Below are positions 9,801-17,600 of a stretch of 64,000 nt of DNA, one piece after another. Position 1 is the first letter of the stretch. Each line of letters opens with the position of its first letter. The notes beneath the pieces were generated by a model. The model was not told the origin of the DNA, made no database searches, and saw only the letters and a list, made by a program, of their open reading frames with translations. Position numbers and translations under genes: made by a program. The stretch comes from Candidatus Defluviibacterium haderslevense. GTDB taxonomy: Bacteria > Bacteroidota > Bacteroidia > Chitinophagales > Saprospiraceae. The stretch covers positions 1,811,501 through 1,875,500 of the forward strand of contig JADJRL010000003.1 of assembly GCA_016712225.1 (NCBI GenBank). The letters are read 5' to 3'.

Positions 9801-12141
9801 GAACAATAGCCGTGTGAATGCCATCCAAACCATTTGGGTGGTGGATTGCGATCCATTCTTTATAGATCCATTGAATTGTAATGATCCAAGATATTCCGAT
9901 ATCCAATGGCCAAATGGTGTATGTAACCAAAATCCAATCGTAATCGATGGTTGCGGTGCAGACATCAGCCCAGAGAATCCACAATTGGGTAAACCAGTAG
10001 TGGTGAATAATGCAGATGACAATTGTGCATTAATCTCGATTGAAAAATTTGATGAGATCTTCACAATAGAACCAGATGCATGCTTCAAAGTATTACGTAA
10101 ATGGGTAGTGATTGACTGGTGTCAATATGATCCGTTTATTGATCCAAACTTCGGAAGATGGGAAGCATTACAAGTGATTAAAGTAAGAGATCAAGATAAA
10201 CCAGTAGTAACATGCAGTGTAGGACCATGCGAACCAGCAGTATTAGATCCAACATTAAAAGTGTGCGTAGGTCATATCAGCTTAACAGCAACAGCAACTG
10301 ATAATTGTACACCAGTTGATTGGTTGTTCTGGGAATATAAGATCGATGCATACAATGATGGAAAAGGAATCCATGGAGGTTGGGACTACAGAGTAGGAAC
10401 GTTGACCCAACGTCAATACAATGCAGGAGATACAGTAGAGTACAGCCATAATCCATTTGCAGATGACAGACACAATCCATTCAATGCAAGTGGTACTTAT
10501 CCAATAGGAATACATAAGATTCGATGGAATGTAGAGGATGGTTGCGGAAATACGGGAGTATGCGAGACATTATTTGAAATCAAAGATTGTAAAGCACCAA
10601 CACCATATTGCTTAACAGGGGTGATCACTGTCCCTATGCCATCATCAGGATGTGTGGATATATGGGCTAAAGATTTAGATCATGGAAGTTACGATAACTG
10701 TACACCAAAAGATAAATTGAAGATCTATTTTGATGGTGATGCGAACAAACCAAGTTTGACCATCTGTTGCGATGATTTTGTGAATGCTAAGGTGAATGAT
10801 GAGTTAATCATCAATGTGGAAATGTGGGTGGAAGATGAAGAAGGCAATAAGGATTATTGTAAGACCATAATTGTGGTGCAAGACAATGATAGTATATGCT
10901 TGAACGTAGGATCGTTTGCTAAGATTACCGGAAATATAATGACCGAAGGAAATGAAGAAGCGAGACCGGTCAATGTACAATTAGACCGCAATGCAAGGAT
11001 GATGCGTGAGATGACCGGAAGTCCATATTCATTCGGTAATTTAGTGGTAAATGACGAGTACACAATTAAACCAACACGGAATGATGATCATTTGAATGGA
11101 GTAAGTACAGCGGATATCGTTAAGATCCAAAAACACATCTTGGGTCAGACCGTTATAACGAGCCCATACAAATTGATAGCAGCGGACGTAAATGCGAGCG
11201 GAAGTATAACAGCATCAGATATATCTGAAATCAGAAAGTTAATCTTAGGCGTAAGCCCATCATTTGCAAAAGTGCAATCATGGACATTTGTACCAAGTAG
11301 TTATACATTCTTTGATCCAACAAAACCATGGACAGCACCGCGTTCATCCATAGTTATACCAACATCACCAATAGAGTACAAAGAGAACTTCATGGCAATC
11401 AAGATGGGAGATGTGAATGGCAATGCGAAGGCGGGCTTAGTAGGAACGGCAATCCGTACGACAGGAACCTTGAATTTTGTAATCGAAGAAGGAAGTGTTG
11501 TTGAAGGTCAGACGTACAGAATGAATGTTAAATCAAGTGACTTTGCAAACATCGCAGGCTACCAATTTACGATGAAGTATGACAACGAAAGTTTGGTATA
11601 CGAAGGAGTAGAACGAGGTAGCTTAAACATCAATGAAAGCAATATTGGAACCATCAGAAGTGGAGTAATCACAACAAGCTGGAACTCAAACGTGGGAGAA
11701 AGCTATAAATCAAATGAAGTATTGTACAGCATCGTGTTTAAAGCAACAAGAAGTGGCAATATCAGTAAGATGATCAGCATCACGAGCGATGTAACAAGAG
11801 CAGAAGCATATGACAACCTGGATCAAGTTAAAGAGGTTAAATTAGGCGTACGCACAGATAAAGGAATTGTAGAAACAGGAGTGTTCGAATTGTATCAAAA
11901 CGAGCCAAATCCGTTCAGCAAAGAATGCGTAATCAGCTACCGCTTACCGGAAGCATCATCAGTTAAATTAACGGTGTATGATGTAACAGGAAAAGTAGTA
12001 AGAGTATACGAATTGGCAGGACAAAAAGGCTTGAATACATATAAGATTACGAAGAGTGAATTAAACACTTCTGGTGTCTTGTATTACCAATTAGATGCTG
12101 CAGATCATACAGCTACCAAGCGGATGGTCGTAATAGATTAA
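3844..12141 (+). CDS. Giant T9SS-exported M36 (fungalysin-type) metalloprotease
   Basis: A 2765-residue secreted protein. The order is: signal peptide (about 1-30; internal ATGs at residues 4 and 8 are alternative starts), FTP-like propeptide (about 35-110), and an M36 catalytic domain with the zinc site H452-E-Y-G-H456 and the third ligand E480 in MGEGWSD. Next come a very glycine-rich domain with Cys pairs (about 662-909), two or three HYR-like repeats (about 915-1240), a 1517-residue module (1249-2765) shared with the protein at 17601, a dockerin-like loop pair (about 2416-2472), a cohesin-like domain (about 2540-2645) and a T9SS type A sorting domain (about 2680-2765). Fungalysins degrade extracellular protein after autocleavage of the propeptide. 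All zinc-site residues are present, so it is predicted active. The length is far above the usual M36 size because of the long Cys-rich stalk. A T-tailed hairpin terminator follows. Confidence 0.9.
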   Translation: MILMNLKMTKIKIFLTCIGFSIFTSFSLFAQTPLEDAQAYLKANSLKFGLNGDDISDIEVSASHVSSASGIKHIYYTQKFKGVSVYGTYSSQHYNSKGEFIHINNAFIPNLENGITNKIPAPQLSSIEAIEKVASALSLSIKSPLQIISNIGNEEQKAVISDGGISLENIPVKLIFFPRTNSLFTTDSKETKSPYVIDLAWEMYIYEANQNNYWYLIVDAFSGNILYKNNLVVSCGFDEANHAHHDHPQLNEESSETSRAFNVNVAGSSMMVGGYRVYPMPIESPGHGARSLINNPDNALASPYGWHDTNGAVGPEFTITRGNNTHAYEDGNNPGFSPDGLAALVFDFPINTTYMVGVDESEPAIITNLFYWTNIIHDVTYQYGFTEAAGNFQVNNYGRGGLGNDDCRAEAQDGSGTCNANFGTPPDGSRPTMQMYICGTRDGDIDNGVILHEYGHGISNRLTGGPSNVNCLNNAEQMGEGWSDWYAIVMTIEPGDMGPDRRPIGTWLFGQPPTGAGIRAFPYSTSLAIDPRTYNTIKTSAIPHGVGSVWCAMLWEVTWELINTYGYDANFYTGNGGNNRALRLITEAMKLQPCSPGFVDGRDAILLADRNIYNGANQCAIWRAFAKRGLGLSATQGSTNSVTDGTEAFDVPVACQAAPPTMVCFDYTGGMQTWVVPAGITSITIDAYGAAGATALNSVNVCGGSPDRGGLGGYAKGTLTVTPGETLNIFVGGAGQNSGAGAFNGGGAPCADPNTCSGGGGASDVRQGGSALANRRIVAGGGGGAEFSCGGQGGGAGGGLTGADALGGDCNPSGSDGKGGTQAAGGNGGVFGNCGFPALSGGNGSLGLGGNAPQGAGTQHAAGGGGGYYGGGGGATDGSAGGGSSYIGGVTSGSTTPGLRTGNGNICISFAAAPLTITCPAPVTVGCATSVPAPDINAPTKSGGCPPLVVTHRGDVITNQTCANRYTVTRTYRVTDACQATAECTQIITVNDITHPSIICPAAASVACASLVPAPDVNLVIAADLCGNVGIIKEFVSDVITNQTCANRYTITRTYRATDVCGNSGTCAQTITVNDQIAPVIACKNITVSIPLGGTLILAPTDMIVSASDNCGGAAGVTLSASQTSFTCADLGVKSITVRATDACGLMSTCIALVTVQDNILPVINCSKDYTVHLDPGECSRIINFALPDATDNCTPPPTVVQTGGLVSGSDFPRGVSCLTFRATDAGGNSVTCQYCITVLEYANPIRELVCNDEVQISLDQNCEATIGADMVLEGGPYGCYDDYIVQVRYWTTTGNGGLIDRNLTKPGIQINGNEIGRELKITIIDPETGNSCWGHATVEDKLAPLLTCPRDTCLPCSSATTPSITGVPTVIENCGGASVSYRDNETQGGCAAGYELIIVRTWTAEDASGNKSTCVQKITVSLGTLATVSVPRNYDNIEEPALNCNEKIDPNKNVGPHMSDFPECVDGYLLDSAYWRANPNQPNIYPNRRIPRVLGWNCIDNPNSPNYGHPSPDVVYYPAHRQWSQTNPLCWGPDTRVMWHGTGRPSGSNCANLAITFQDIIFDLATPNCNAGPIGCYKVLRQWTVLDWCTSQVGGHNQIIKVMDQEGPQVLYPDSTRVNMETWTCTGRWEVPKPWLLDNCSEELHYSVEVENGTVLGDEIAGFVVIDLPEGIQYGYIIAVDCCGNITKKRVVLNVLDRTPPQAVCRTRTVVSLNGNQEPGTNYARLYAKDLNEGSFDNCQPHVWFKTIRMAELLGTNSGSNSNNTVACAGLNGDDNLVLAGNQVYFDDYTQFCCADVGQKIMVVLRVFDVDPGAGPLTPVSMTNPNSVLFGRFSDCMVEVEVQDKSVPTVVAPPNMVVSCWYWFDINKATDPNDPTFGRVVTSLSNRAKVKTSDIVCHKFCERNQYTGYPGYVQTNQLPIPAPNLACNYYNQLFDTAHWDRKYELVWGFDGYAINACGTSATIVVNDLRECGQGQIQRIITATGPNNSRVNAIQTIWVVDCDPFFIDPLNCNDPRYSDIQWPNGVCNQNPIVIDGCGADISPENPQLGKPVVVNNADDNCALISIEKFDEIFTIEPDACFKVLRKWVVIDWCQYDPFIDPNFGRWEALQVIKVRDQDKPVVTCSVGPCEPAVLDPTLKVCVGHISLTATATDNCTPVDWLFWEYKIDAYNDGKGIHGGWDYRVGTLTQRQYNAGDTVEYSHNPFADDRHNPFNASGTYPIGIHKIRWNVEDGCGNTGVCETLFEIKDCKAPTPYCLTGVITVPMPSSGCVDIWAKDLDHGSYDNCTPKDKLKIYFDGDANKPSLTICCDDFVNAKVNDELIINVEMWVEDEEGNKDYCKTIIVVQDNDSICLNVGSFAKITGNIMTEGNEEARPVNVQLDRNARMMREMTGSPYSFGNLVVNDEYTIKPTRNDDHLNGVSTADIVKIQKHILGQTVITSPYKLIAADVNASGSITASDISEIRKLILGVSPSFAKVQSWTFVPSSYTFFDPTKPWTAPRSSIVIPTSPIEYKENFMAIKMGDVNGNAKAGLVGTAIRTTGTLNFVIEEGSVVEGQTYRMNVKSSDFANIAGYQFTMKYDNESLVYEGVERGSLNINESNIGTIRSGVITTSWNSNVGESYKSNEVLYSIVFKATRSGNISKMISITSDVTRAEAYDNLDQVKEVKLGVRTDKGIVETGVFELYQNEPNPFSKECVISYRLPEASSVKLTVYDVTGKVVRVYELAGQKGLNTYKITKSELNTSGVLYYQLDAADHTATKRMVVID
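7588..12141 (+). repeat. Long direct repeat, copy 1 (shared 1517-residue module)
   Basis: This 4554-bp coding segment (from residue L1249, LVCNDEV, to the stop) is the counterpart of 19689-24242, in the same orientation and with exactly the same length. Many stretches match at DNA level, for example around 9880-10030 against 21980-22130 and 11640-11780 against 23740-23880. Other parts differ mainly at third codon positions. This points to duplication with continuing exchange between copies. Confidence 0.85.
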
Positions 12142-12189
12142 TTTGTTAAGCATAAGACTTTATTTAAGTTTTAAATAGAATATGAATGA

Positions 12190-12222
12190 CCTCTCTTCAT
12201 TACAATGGGGAGAGGTTTTTTA
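12190..12222 (+). terminator. Rho-independent terminator after the M36 protease gene
   Basis: An 11-bp stem from 12190 to 12215 (CCTCTCTTCAT / ATGGGGAGAGG, two G-U pairs) with loop TACA is followed by a run of seven T. Confidence 0.85.
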
Positions 12223-12272
12223 TTTAACTTAATAAGGATTTAGGTGATTCAATATTGCGTTATTTAATTGTT

Positions 12273-12280
12273 TACCTTTG
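12273..12280 (+). promoter_or_regulatory. Bacteroidota -7 promoter element deciding the start of the next gene
   Basis: TACCTTTG matches TAnnTTTG and lies 16 bases before the ATG at 12297. It falls inside the frame that would begin at the TTG at 12255, so it argues for the ATG at 12297. A TTG at 12255-12257 could serve as -33, at a short spacing of 15. Confidence 0.65.
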
Positions 12281-12296
12281 CATAAATTTATTTTGT

Positions 12297-15200
12297 ATGT
12301 TGAAGTCTTCATATGTTTTTTTTTATGTTTGGTCTTGTATTTTTTACTTTTCCTGTAATCAAGCTAAACAAGAACAAACAGTTTCAAATGAAAAAAAAAC
12401 TTCTGGTTTTGAATTGATGAATTCAAGTCATACTAATATTCATTTTTCTAATACATTAACTGAGGATAATCAATATAATTATTTAAATTATGAGGCCATT
12501 TATAATGGAGCTGGTGTTGCTTTATTAGACGTCAACAATGATGGTTTACAAGATTTATTTTTTGTATCTAATCAGGATAAGGAAAAACTTTATTTAAATA
12601 AGGGTGATTTTAAATTTGATGACATTTCAGAATCCGCCGGTATACAAGGAGCTGATGAATGGACTGCTGGTGTTTGTGTTGCTGATGTTAATGGGGATGG
12701 GTATGATGATATTTATGTTTGTTGTCATTTATTGGAAAACGAAGAAAAAAGAGGCAACAAACTTTATATAAATAATAAAAATAATACTTTTACAGAGCAA
12801 GCTTCAAAATTTGGTATAGATGATAAGGGGTATTCTATACATGCTAATTTTTTTGATTATGATTTGGATGGAGACCTTGATTTATTGGTTGCGAATCAAC
12901 CACCAAATAATAATAAAACTAGACAAGAAATTCTTAAACCAGAATATATATATAGCAACCATTTTTATAAAAACAATGGTAATAATACGTTTACCGATGT
13001 TACAAATGAAAGTGGATTATTTCAGGTTGGGTATTGTTTAAGTACCTCAGTTGGTGACTTTTCTAATGATGGATATCCTGATATTTATGTAGCAAATGAT
13101 TATAATGTTCCAGATGCAGTTTATTTAAATTTGCGAAATGGAACATTTCAAAATATCACAGCTAATGCATTAAACCACATGAGTAATTTTAGTATGGGAT
13201 GTGATATGTCTGATATGAATAATGACGGTTGGTTAGATATTTTTGTTGCAGATATGGTATCTGAAAATCGATATAGGAATAAAGTGAACATGAGTGGTAT
13301 GAACCCTGCACAGTTTTGGAAATTTGTTAATTTGGGATTTCAGTATCAATATATGTTTAATACCATGCAATTAAATCAAGGTAACGGCCATTTTAGTGAG
13401 ATAGCACAGATGTTAGGGATGTCCAAAACAGATTGGAGTTGGTCTGCATTTTTTAGTGATTTTGATAATGATGGATGGAAGGATTTATATATTACAAATG
13501 GGTTAATGCGGGATGTAAGAAACAAGGATTTTGATCATTTACGAAGTGAATTTTTGATGAATAAAAATAATCCTAGTTATCAAGGTGAACGTTTTAATTC
13601 TGCAGTTGAACTTTTAAATAAAGCACCGTCTGTAAAAATTAGCAATTACATGTTTCAAAACAAAGGGTCTTTGAATTTTGAAAATAAAACTTCAGCCTGG
13701 AAATTAAATGATCCTTCTTTTTCTCATGGTGCTGCTTTTGGTGATTTAGATAATGATGGAAATATTGATCTTGTTGTAAATAATATGAATGATCCTGCTT
13801 TTATTTATCGAAATACAAATACAGATGGTCATTATATTAGATTAAAATTGAAAGGAGAAAAATTGAATACAAGAAGTTTTGGAGCACGGGCTGTAATATA
13901 TATTAATGGAAGCATACAAGTTCAGGAATTAACTAATGTAAGAGGGTATATGTCAACATCAGAGCCTTATTTACATTTTGGTGTAGGAAATTCTCAAATT
14001 ATTGATTCTGTAATTGTAAGATGGCCTTCAGGCAAATTAATTAAAAAATTGAAAGTTAAATCAAATCAATTATTAGAACTTAATGAAGCTGATGCTATAG
14101 AATCAAGAAGTCAGTTTTTAGAAACAAGTACATTACAATATACTCAAGAATTGAATAGTGAAAACCTGAATAAAATAAGCTATATCCAGAATAATTATGA
14201 TGATTTCAAACGTGAAATATTAATACCTCATAAAATGTCTACTTTAGGACCAAGTTTAGCAATTGCTGATATAAATAGTGATGGATTGGAAGATTTTTAT
14301 CTAGGAGGGGCAGCAGGTTTTGCTGGACAACTTTATTTGCAAAATACAGATGGTAGTTTTATTTTGCAAACTTCAGGGCCATGGAGTACTTATAAAGCAA
14401 ATGAAGATGGTGATGCATTATTTTTTGATGCAGATCAAGATGGAGATTTAGATTTGATAGTATGTTCAGGAAGTAATGTATTTCCTGTAAATTCACCCTT
14501 ATACCAAGATCGATTATATATTAATAATGGACAGGGTCAATTTACAGATGGCTCAAAGAAATTGCCTAAGCTTTCTACAAGTAAAGGTTTGGTAAAAGCT
14601 TTTGACGTGGATGGAGATAAGGATTTAGATTTGTTTTTTGGCGGTAGACAAATACCCGGTAAATATGGATTATCAGTTCAAAGTTATATTTTGATAAATG
14701 ACGATGGAACCTTTATAGATAAAACCAAAGAATTATGTCCTTTAATGTGTAGTGATTTTGGTAATGTGAGTTGTGGAAGTTGGTTGGATATTGATGGTGA
14801 TGCAGATCAGGACTTGGTGCTAGGTGGAGAATGGATGAACATTAAAGTTTTAGAAAATAATGGACATGGTAATTTTTCTGATCAAAGTGTCAAGTGGAAA
14901 ACGGATAGCACATTTGGTTGGTGGAATTCTATTGTTGCTACTGATATTGATGCCGATGGTGATTTGGATTTGCTAGCTGGTAATTTAGGTTTAAATTCTA
15001 AATTCAAAGCGTCTTTAGTAAAGCCATTCAGTATTTATTTAAATGATTTTGATCATAATGGTACATGGGATTCTTATTTAGGGGCGTATGATGCTGATGG
15101 TAAGATTTATCCTGTTCGTGGACGACAATGCAGTTCAGAACAAATGCCATTTATAAAAGAAAAATTTGCCAATTATGAAAGTTTTGCAAAAGCAACCTTA

Positions 15201-15620
15201 GACAATATACTTGAAGGAAAAATGGAAAATACGGTAGTTAAAAAAGTAACTGAATTTAAAAATGGATTTTTTATTAATGAAGGTATTAATGGATTTATAT
15301 TTAAACCTTTTCCTATGGAAGCTCAAATAGCACCAATTTATGACTTTGTCGTTTATGATTTTAATAAAGACGGTAAGATGGATTTAGCTTATGGAGGAAA
15401 TTATTTTAATCGGGAAGTGGAAACAACGCGAAGTGATGCGGGAATTGGGGGGATTCTTCTTGGGGATGGAAAATTAAATTTTGTACCCGTTCATTCAAGT
15501 TTGACAGGACTTAAGCTAAACCGTGACCTAAGAAAAATGAAATTAATTAAAGTTGCAAATAATGATTGTATTTTATCAGCTAACAATAATAGTCCTATAC
15601 AATTGAATATGATAAAATAA
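12297..15620 (+). CDS. FG-GAP/VCBS repeat lipoprotein with ASPIC-UnbV-like domain
   Basis: An exported protein of about 1107 residues. The ATG at 12297 is chosen over an upstream in-frame TTG at 12255 because a -7 promoter element lies between them. A hydrophobic N-terminus ends in a lipobox-like FYFSC, so it is probably an outer-membrane lipoprotein. Many FG-GAP/VCBS calcium-loop repeats of the form D.(N/D)NDG..D are visible (DVNNDGLQDL, DVNGDGYDDI, DYDLDGDLDL, DINSDGLEDF), which predicts a beta-propeller. In the middle is an ASPIC/UnbV-like segment (GARAVIYINGS...RWPSGK), as in CRTAC1-family proteins. Such proteins are common in Bacteroidota, often near SusC/SusD-type systems, and are thought to bind ligands or glycans; no SusC/SusD gene is present here. 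It converges on the FKBP gene with a 20-bp gap. Confidence 0.85.
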   Translation: MLKSSYVFFYVWSCIFYFSCNQAKQEQTVSNEKKTSGFELMNSSHTNIHFSNTLTEDNQYNYLNYEAIYNGAGVALLDVNNDGLQDLFFVSNQDKEKLYLNKGDFKFDDISESAGIQGADEWTAGVCVADVNGDGYDDIYVCCHLLENEEKRGNKLYINNKNNTFTEQASKFGIDDKGYSIHANFFDYDLDGDLDLLVANQPPNNNKTRQEILKPEYIYSNHFYKNNGNNTFTDVTNESGLFQVGYCLSTSVGDFSNDGYPDIYVANDYNVPDAVYLNLRNGTFQNITANALNHMSNFSMGCDMSDMNNDGWLDIFVADMVSENRYRNKVNMSGMNPAQFWKFVNLGFQYQYMFNTMQLNQGNGHFSEIAQMLGMSKTDWSWSAFFSDFDNDGWKDLYITNGLMRDVRNKDFDHLRSEFLMNKNNPSYQGERFNSAVELLNKAPSVKISNYMFQNKGSLNFENKTSAWKLNDPSFSHGAAFGDLDNDGNIDLVVNNMNDPAFIYRNTNTDGHYIRLKLKGEKLNTRSFGARAVIYINGSIQVQELTNVRGYMSTSEPYLHFGVGNSQIIDSVIVRWPSGKLIKKLKVKSNQLLELNEADAIESRSQFLETSTLQYTQELNSENLNKISYIQNNYDDFKREILIPHKMSTLGPSLAIADINSDGLEDFYLGGAAGFAGQLYLQNTDGSFILQTSGPWSTYKANEDGDALFFDADQDGDLDLIVCSGSNVFPVNSPLYQDRLYINNGQGQFTDGSKKLPKLSTSKGLVKAFDVDGDKDLDLFFGGRQIPGKYGLSVQSYILINDDGTFIDKTKELCPLMCSDFGNVSCGSWLDIDGDADQDLVLGGEWMNIKVLENNGHGNFSDQSVKWKTDSTFGWWNSIVATDIDADGDLDLLAGNLGLNSKFKASLVKPFSIYLNDFDHNGTWDSYLGAYDADGKIYPVRGRQCSSEQMPFIKEKFANYESFAKATLDNILEGKMENTVVKKVTEFKNGFFINEGINGFIFKPFPMEAQIAPIYDFVVYDFNKDGKMDLAYGGNYFNREVETTRSDAGIGGILLGDGKLNFVPVHSSLTGLKLNRDLRKMKLIKVANNDCILSANNNSPIQLNMIK

Positions 15621-15640
15621 AACTTTAAATAATCAAGATC

Positions 15641-16540
15641 TTATTTCAAATCACCTAATTTTATAGGAATCATTTTTTGAATTTCTACATACACTACCAT
15701 ATCACTTTTGGGAGGAACATAACCTGATCCATCTTCACCATAGGCTAAAGGATATGGAATAAACAACACGGCTTTATCTCCAACCTTCAAATATTTAAGT
15801 GCTTCTTCAAGACCGTCAATGGTACCGTGACTTCCTAATATGACATAATTCTGGGTTTCCGAGATCCACGAACTATTGAGATAGGAACCATCAGATAACA
15901 TTGAAAATAAATGAAAATGAATCCTATAACCTGGCTTTAAAGGCTCTCCATTCCCGTTTTCTAAAATATGATAACTGAGCCCTGATGGTTTGTTAATTAA
16001 ATTGTCTAACTGATTATTAATTTTATTTAAATTAATTTTTTGAATTACTGATTTGAGTTTTTCGGTATAATCTCTTCCTGCTACTAATGAGTCGCTTTTG
16101 GTTTTTCTTACATCTTGCATATAAGCTTCATTATCTTCCTCATTAACTATCTTTTCAACTTTCATTACAACGGTGAACTCAGTCACTCCTGTATATTTAT
16201 ATTTTAATAAGGACATGCTGTCCATTGGCTGCTTACAGGTAATACTATCTCCTAATGATAATTCAACAATTATATCATGTTGTAAATCATCTATTGCAAT
16301 GTTTTCTTTGGGTATGCATCTTATTGGGGCCAAATTGCCATTGAATGCTGAACTTAATACAAGACTATCTCCAACCCACATTTGCATTGCACAATGCGCT
16401 ATTTGCCCAAGTTTTATGACCTGACCTGGTTTATCAACTAAGAATTCAAAAGGATGTCCATTCGACGAAATTCTATGTACTGAATTTTTATTTTTACAAA
16501 AGGTTATGAAAATAAAAATTAGGATTATAAATCGATACAT
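15641..16540 (-). CDS. FKBP-type peptidyl-prolyl isomerase lipoprotein
   Basis: A 299-residue protein with a short hydrophobic N-terminus ending in ITFCKNK, a likely lipoprotein site. The C-terminal domain (about 185-292) has FKBP features: an opening GLSYHILENGNGE.LKPG, then GTIDGLEEALKYLKVGDKAVLFIP and LAYGEDGSGYVPP. The N-terminal half (about 30-150) resembles a second, diverged FKBP-like fold (PGQVIKLGQIAH...LGDSIT). FKBP isomerases catalyse cis-trans isomerisation of prolyl bonds, and periplasmic lipoprotein forms assist folding of exported proteins, which fits the surrounding exported giants. The start is supported by a TAATTTTG element 16 bases upstream. Confidence 0.8.
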   Translation of the reverse strand: MYRFIILIFIFITFCKNKNSVHRISSNGHPFEFLVDKPGQVIKLGQIAHCAMQMWVGDSLVLSSAFNGNLAPIRCIPKENIAIDDLQHDIIVELSLGDSITCKQPMDSMSLLKYKYTGVTEFTVVMKVEKIVNEEDNEAYMQDVRKTKSDSLVAGRDYTEKLKSVIQKINLNKINNQLDNLINKPSGLSYHILENGNGEPLKPGYRIHFHLFSMLSDGSYLNSSWISETQNYVILGSHGTIDGLEEALKYLKVGDKAVLFIPYPLAYGEDGSGYVPPKSDMVVYVEIQKMIPIKLGDLK

Positions 16541-16556
16541 GACGTTAAAATTTTGC

Positions 16557-16564
16557 CAAAATTA
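16557..16564 (-). promoter_or_regulatory. -7 promoter element for the FKBP gene
   Basis: On the minus strand this reads TAATTTTG (TAnnTTTG), 16 bases before the ATG at 16540. Confidence 0.6.
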
Positions 16565-16701
16565 ATATTTATCTGAGTATTCAAATCATATCTGTTTATA
16601 TTATATGTTAAATAAATTTAATGTTGTTATTATATACATTAAATATTATTTATATATAATAAATACCAAAAATTAAGTAATACTGTCAAGGATTAAAATT
16701 T

Positions 16702-16709
16702 TACCTTTG
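16702..16709 (+). promoter_or_regulatory. -7 promoter element for the P-domain protein operon
   Basis: TACCTTTG matches TAnnTTTG; no clear -33 TTG is seen. It predicts transcription from about 16714, giving a leader of about 390 bases before the ATG at 17104. Confidence 0.55.
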
Positions 16710-16713
16710 AAGG

Positions 16714-17103
16714 TTCAATAACGTCACCTGTTAGGGGTGGTATAATTGAATTAAACCAAACTCAAGGCTTAACTCCACTGGACGAAGCAATCCAAAAGAA
16801 AAGAGCCTCAATTTATTGAAAACCAGATCATTGAACTAAGTTCAACGGATCTGTGAGTGCTTTTCTGTTTTAGAAAACCAGAAAAGTATCAATGTTTTGT
16901 GTCTGTCATGTTCATGACAAGACGTTAGTTTGTTTTAATATATTATAAATGCAAGCACATCGAAATAATATTCGCTGTGTAATAGGAAACTCAGAAGAGA
17001 GTATAGCTAAAGAATAATAACTAAAAGCTATGAATCGGAAGGGTGGAATAAAGAGAAATGAACATATTTTATTTTAACTTAAATTAACCAAAACTCAAAT
17101 CTT
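16714..17103 (+). promoter_or_regulatory. Long structured 5' leader or small RNA candidate
   Basis: Several hairpins follow one another. At 16824-16853 there is a two-step stem (CAGATC / GATCTG outside, TTGAAC / GTTCAA inside, 3-base loop). At 16860-16886 there is a perfect 8-bp stem CTTTTCTG / CAGAAAAG that can extend by three pairs past a bulged C. At 16901-16923 there is a stem TGTCAT / ATGACA with loop GTTC, extended by GTC / GAC past a bulge. A small CACC / GGTG hairpin lies at 16725-16739. None has a T run directly after it, so they are not ordinary terminators. No known riboswitch class was recognised. It precedes the 155-aa secreted protein and the giant P-domain protein. Confidence 0.5.
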
Positions 17104-17571
17104 ATGAAAAGGACGAATTTTAAGCGTTTTTTACTTTTTCTAGGAGATGGCCGGACCAGGTTCATGACAATAGCATTAGTCATGTTCTTTTCGTTAAGTC
17201 AATTCCAAAACCTATCAGCCCAATTAGGGCCATCTTCCATTCCATTGTTGAAATCTAAACAAGAAGTTAGAGCAATCATTGATCAACAGGTACAAATACT
17301 AGCAGATCAAATTGCACAAGTTGGAGGAACAAATAAGAGTGATCCAAGAATTTCTAATTTGTTGTCAGCACATAATATATATATGTATATGGCAGTGAAT
17401 ATGGAGCGAGGCAATACGATGAACGATGTAGCATACTTGGCTTATGCAGCAGCAAATTTTGGTCGAGTGAGTTCAAATCCAAATGCATTAAATGAAATAG
17501 TACCCCAGGGTGTTAGTTTGAGTGCATGGAATGTTGAATTTTTTAATATCATCGACGTAATTAAACAATAG
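17104..17571 (+). CDS. Small secreted protein of unknown function
   Basis: A 155-residue protein not recognised as a known family. It has a basic N-terminus (MKRTNFKRF), a hydrophobic segment about residues 21-38, and a probable signal-peptide cleavage after LSAQ near residue 40. The mature part is mostly predicted helical (KSKQEVRAIIDQQVQILADQI), with a Tyr/Met-rich segment (NIYMYMAVNMERG) and no T9SS sorting domain. It is the first gene after the long leader and lies 29 bases before the giant P-domain protein, so the two are almost certainly one operon. It may be a partner, chaperone or minor surface subunit of the giant protein; that is inference from position only. Confidence 0.75.
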   Translation: MKRTNFKRFLLFLGDGRTRFMTIALVMFFSLSQFQNLSAQLGPSSIPLLKSKQEVRAIIDQQVQILADQIAQVGGTNKSDPRISNLLSAHNIYMYMAVNMERGNTMNDVAYLAYAAANFGRVSSNPNALNEIVPQGVSLSAWNVEFFNIIDVIKQ

Positions 17572-17600
17572 GAATAGCTAAATCTCAAACTCAATATCTC

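Larger units (their letters stand above)
16541..17103. other. Intergenic region between the FKBP gene and the P-domain operon
   Basis: There is no coding gene in these 563 bases. They hold divergent promoter elements at 16557-16564 (minus) and 16702-16709 (plus) and the structured leader annotated separately. The stretch 16565-16690 is very AT-rich with nothing recognisable. Confidence 0.6.

Noticed and set aside
12255..12296. In-frame TTG start at 12255 for the FG-GAP lipoprotein
   Set aside because: A -7 promoter element lies between it and the ATG at 12297, and the ATG gives a normal lipoprotein signal.
3652..16795. Shared word CGAAGCAA in the leaders of the two giant genes (near 3651 and 16780)
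   Set aside because: An 8-base match between two leaders of this size is expected by chance, and the flanking structures differ.
16721..16800. Resemblance of GTCACCTGTTAGGGG and GGACGAAGC to a c-di-GMP-I riboswitch
   Set aside because: The spacing and the conserved GGACGCAAAGCC core do not fit; only short pieces look alike.
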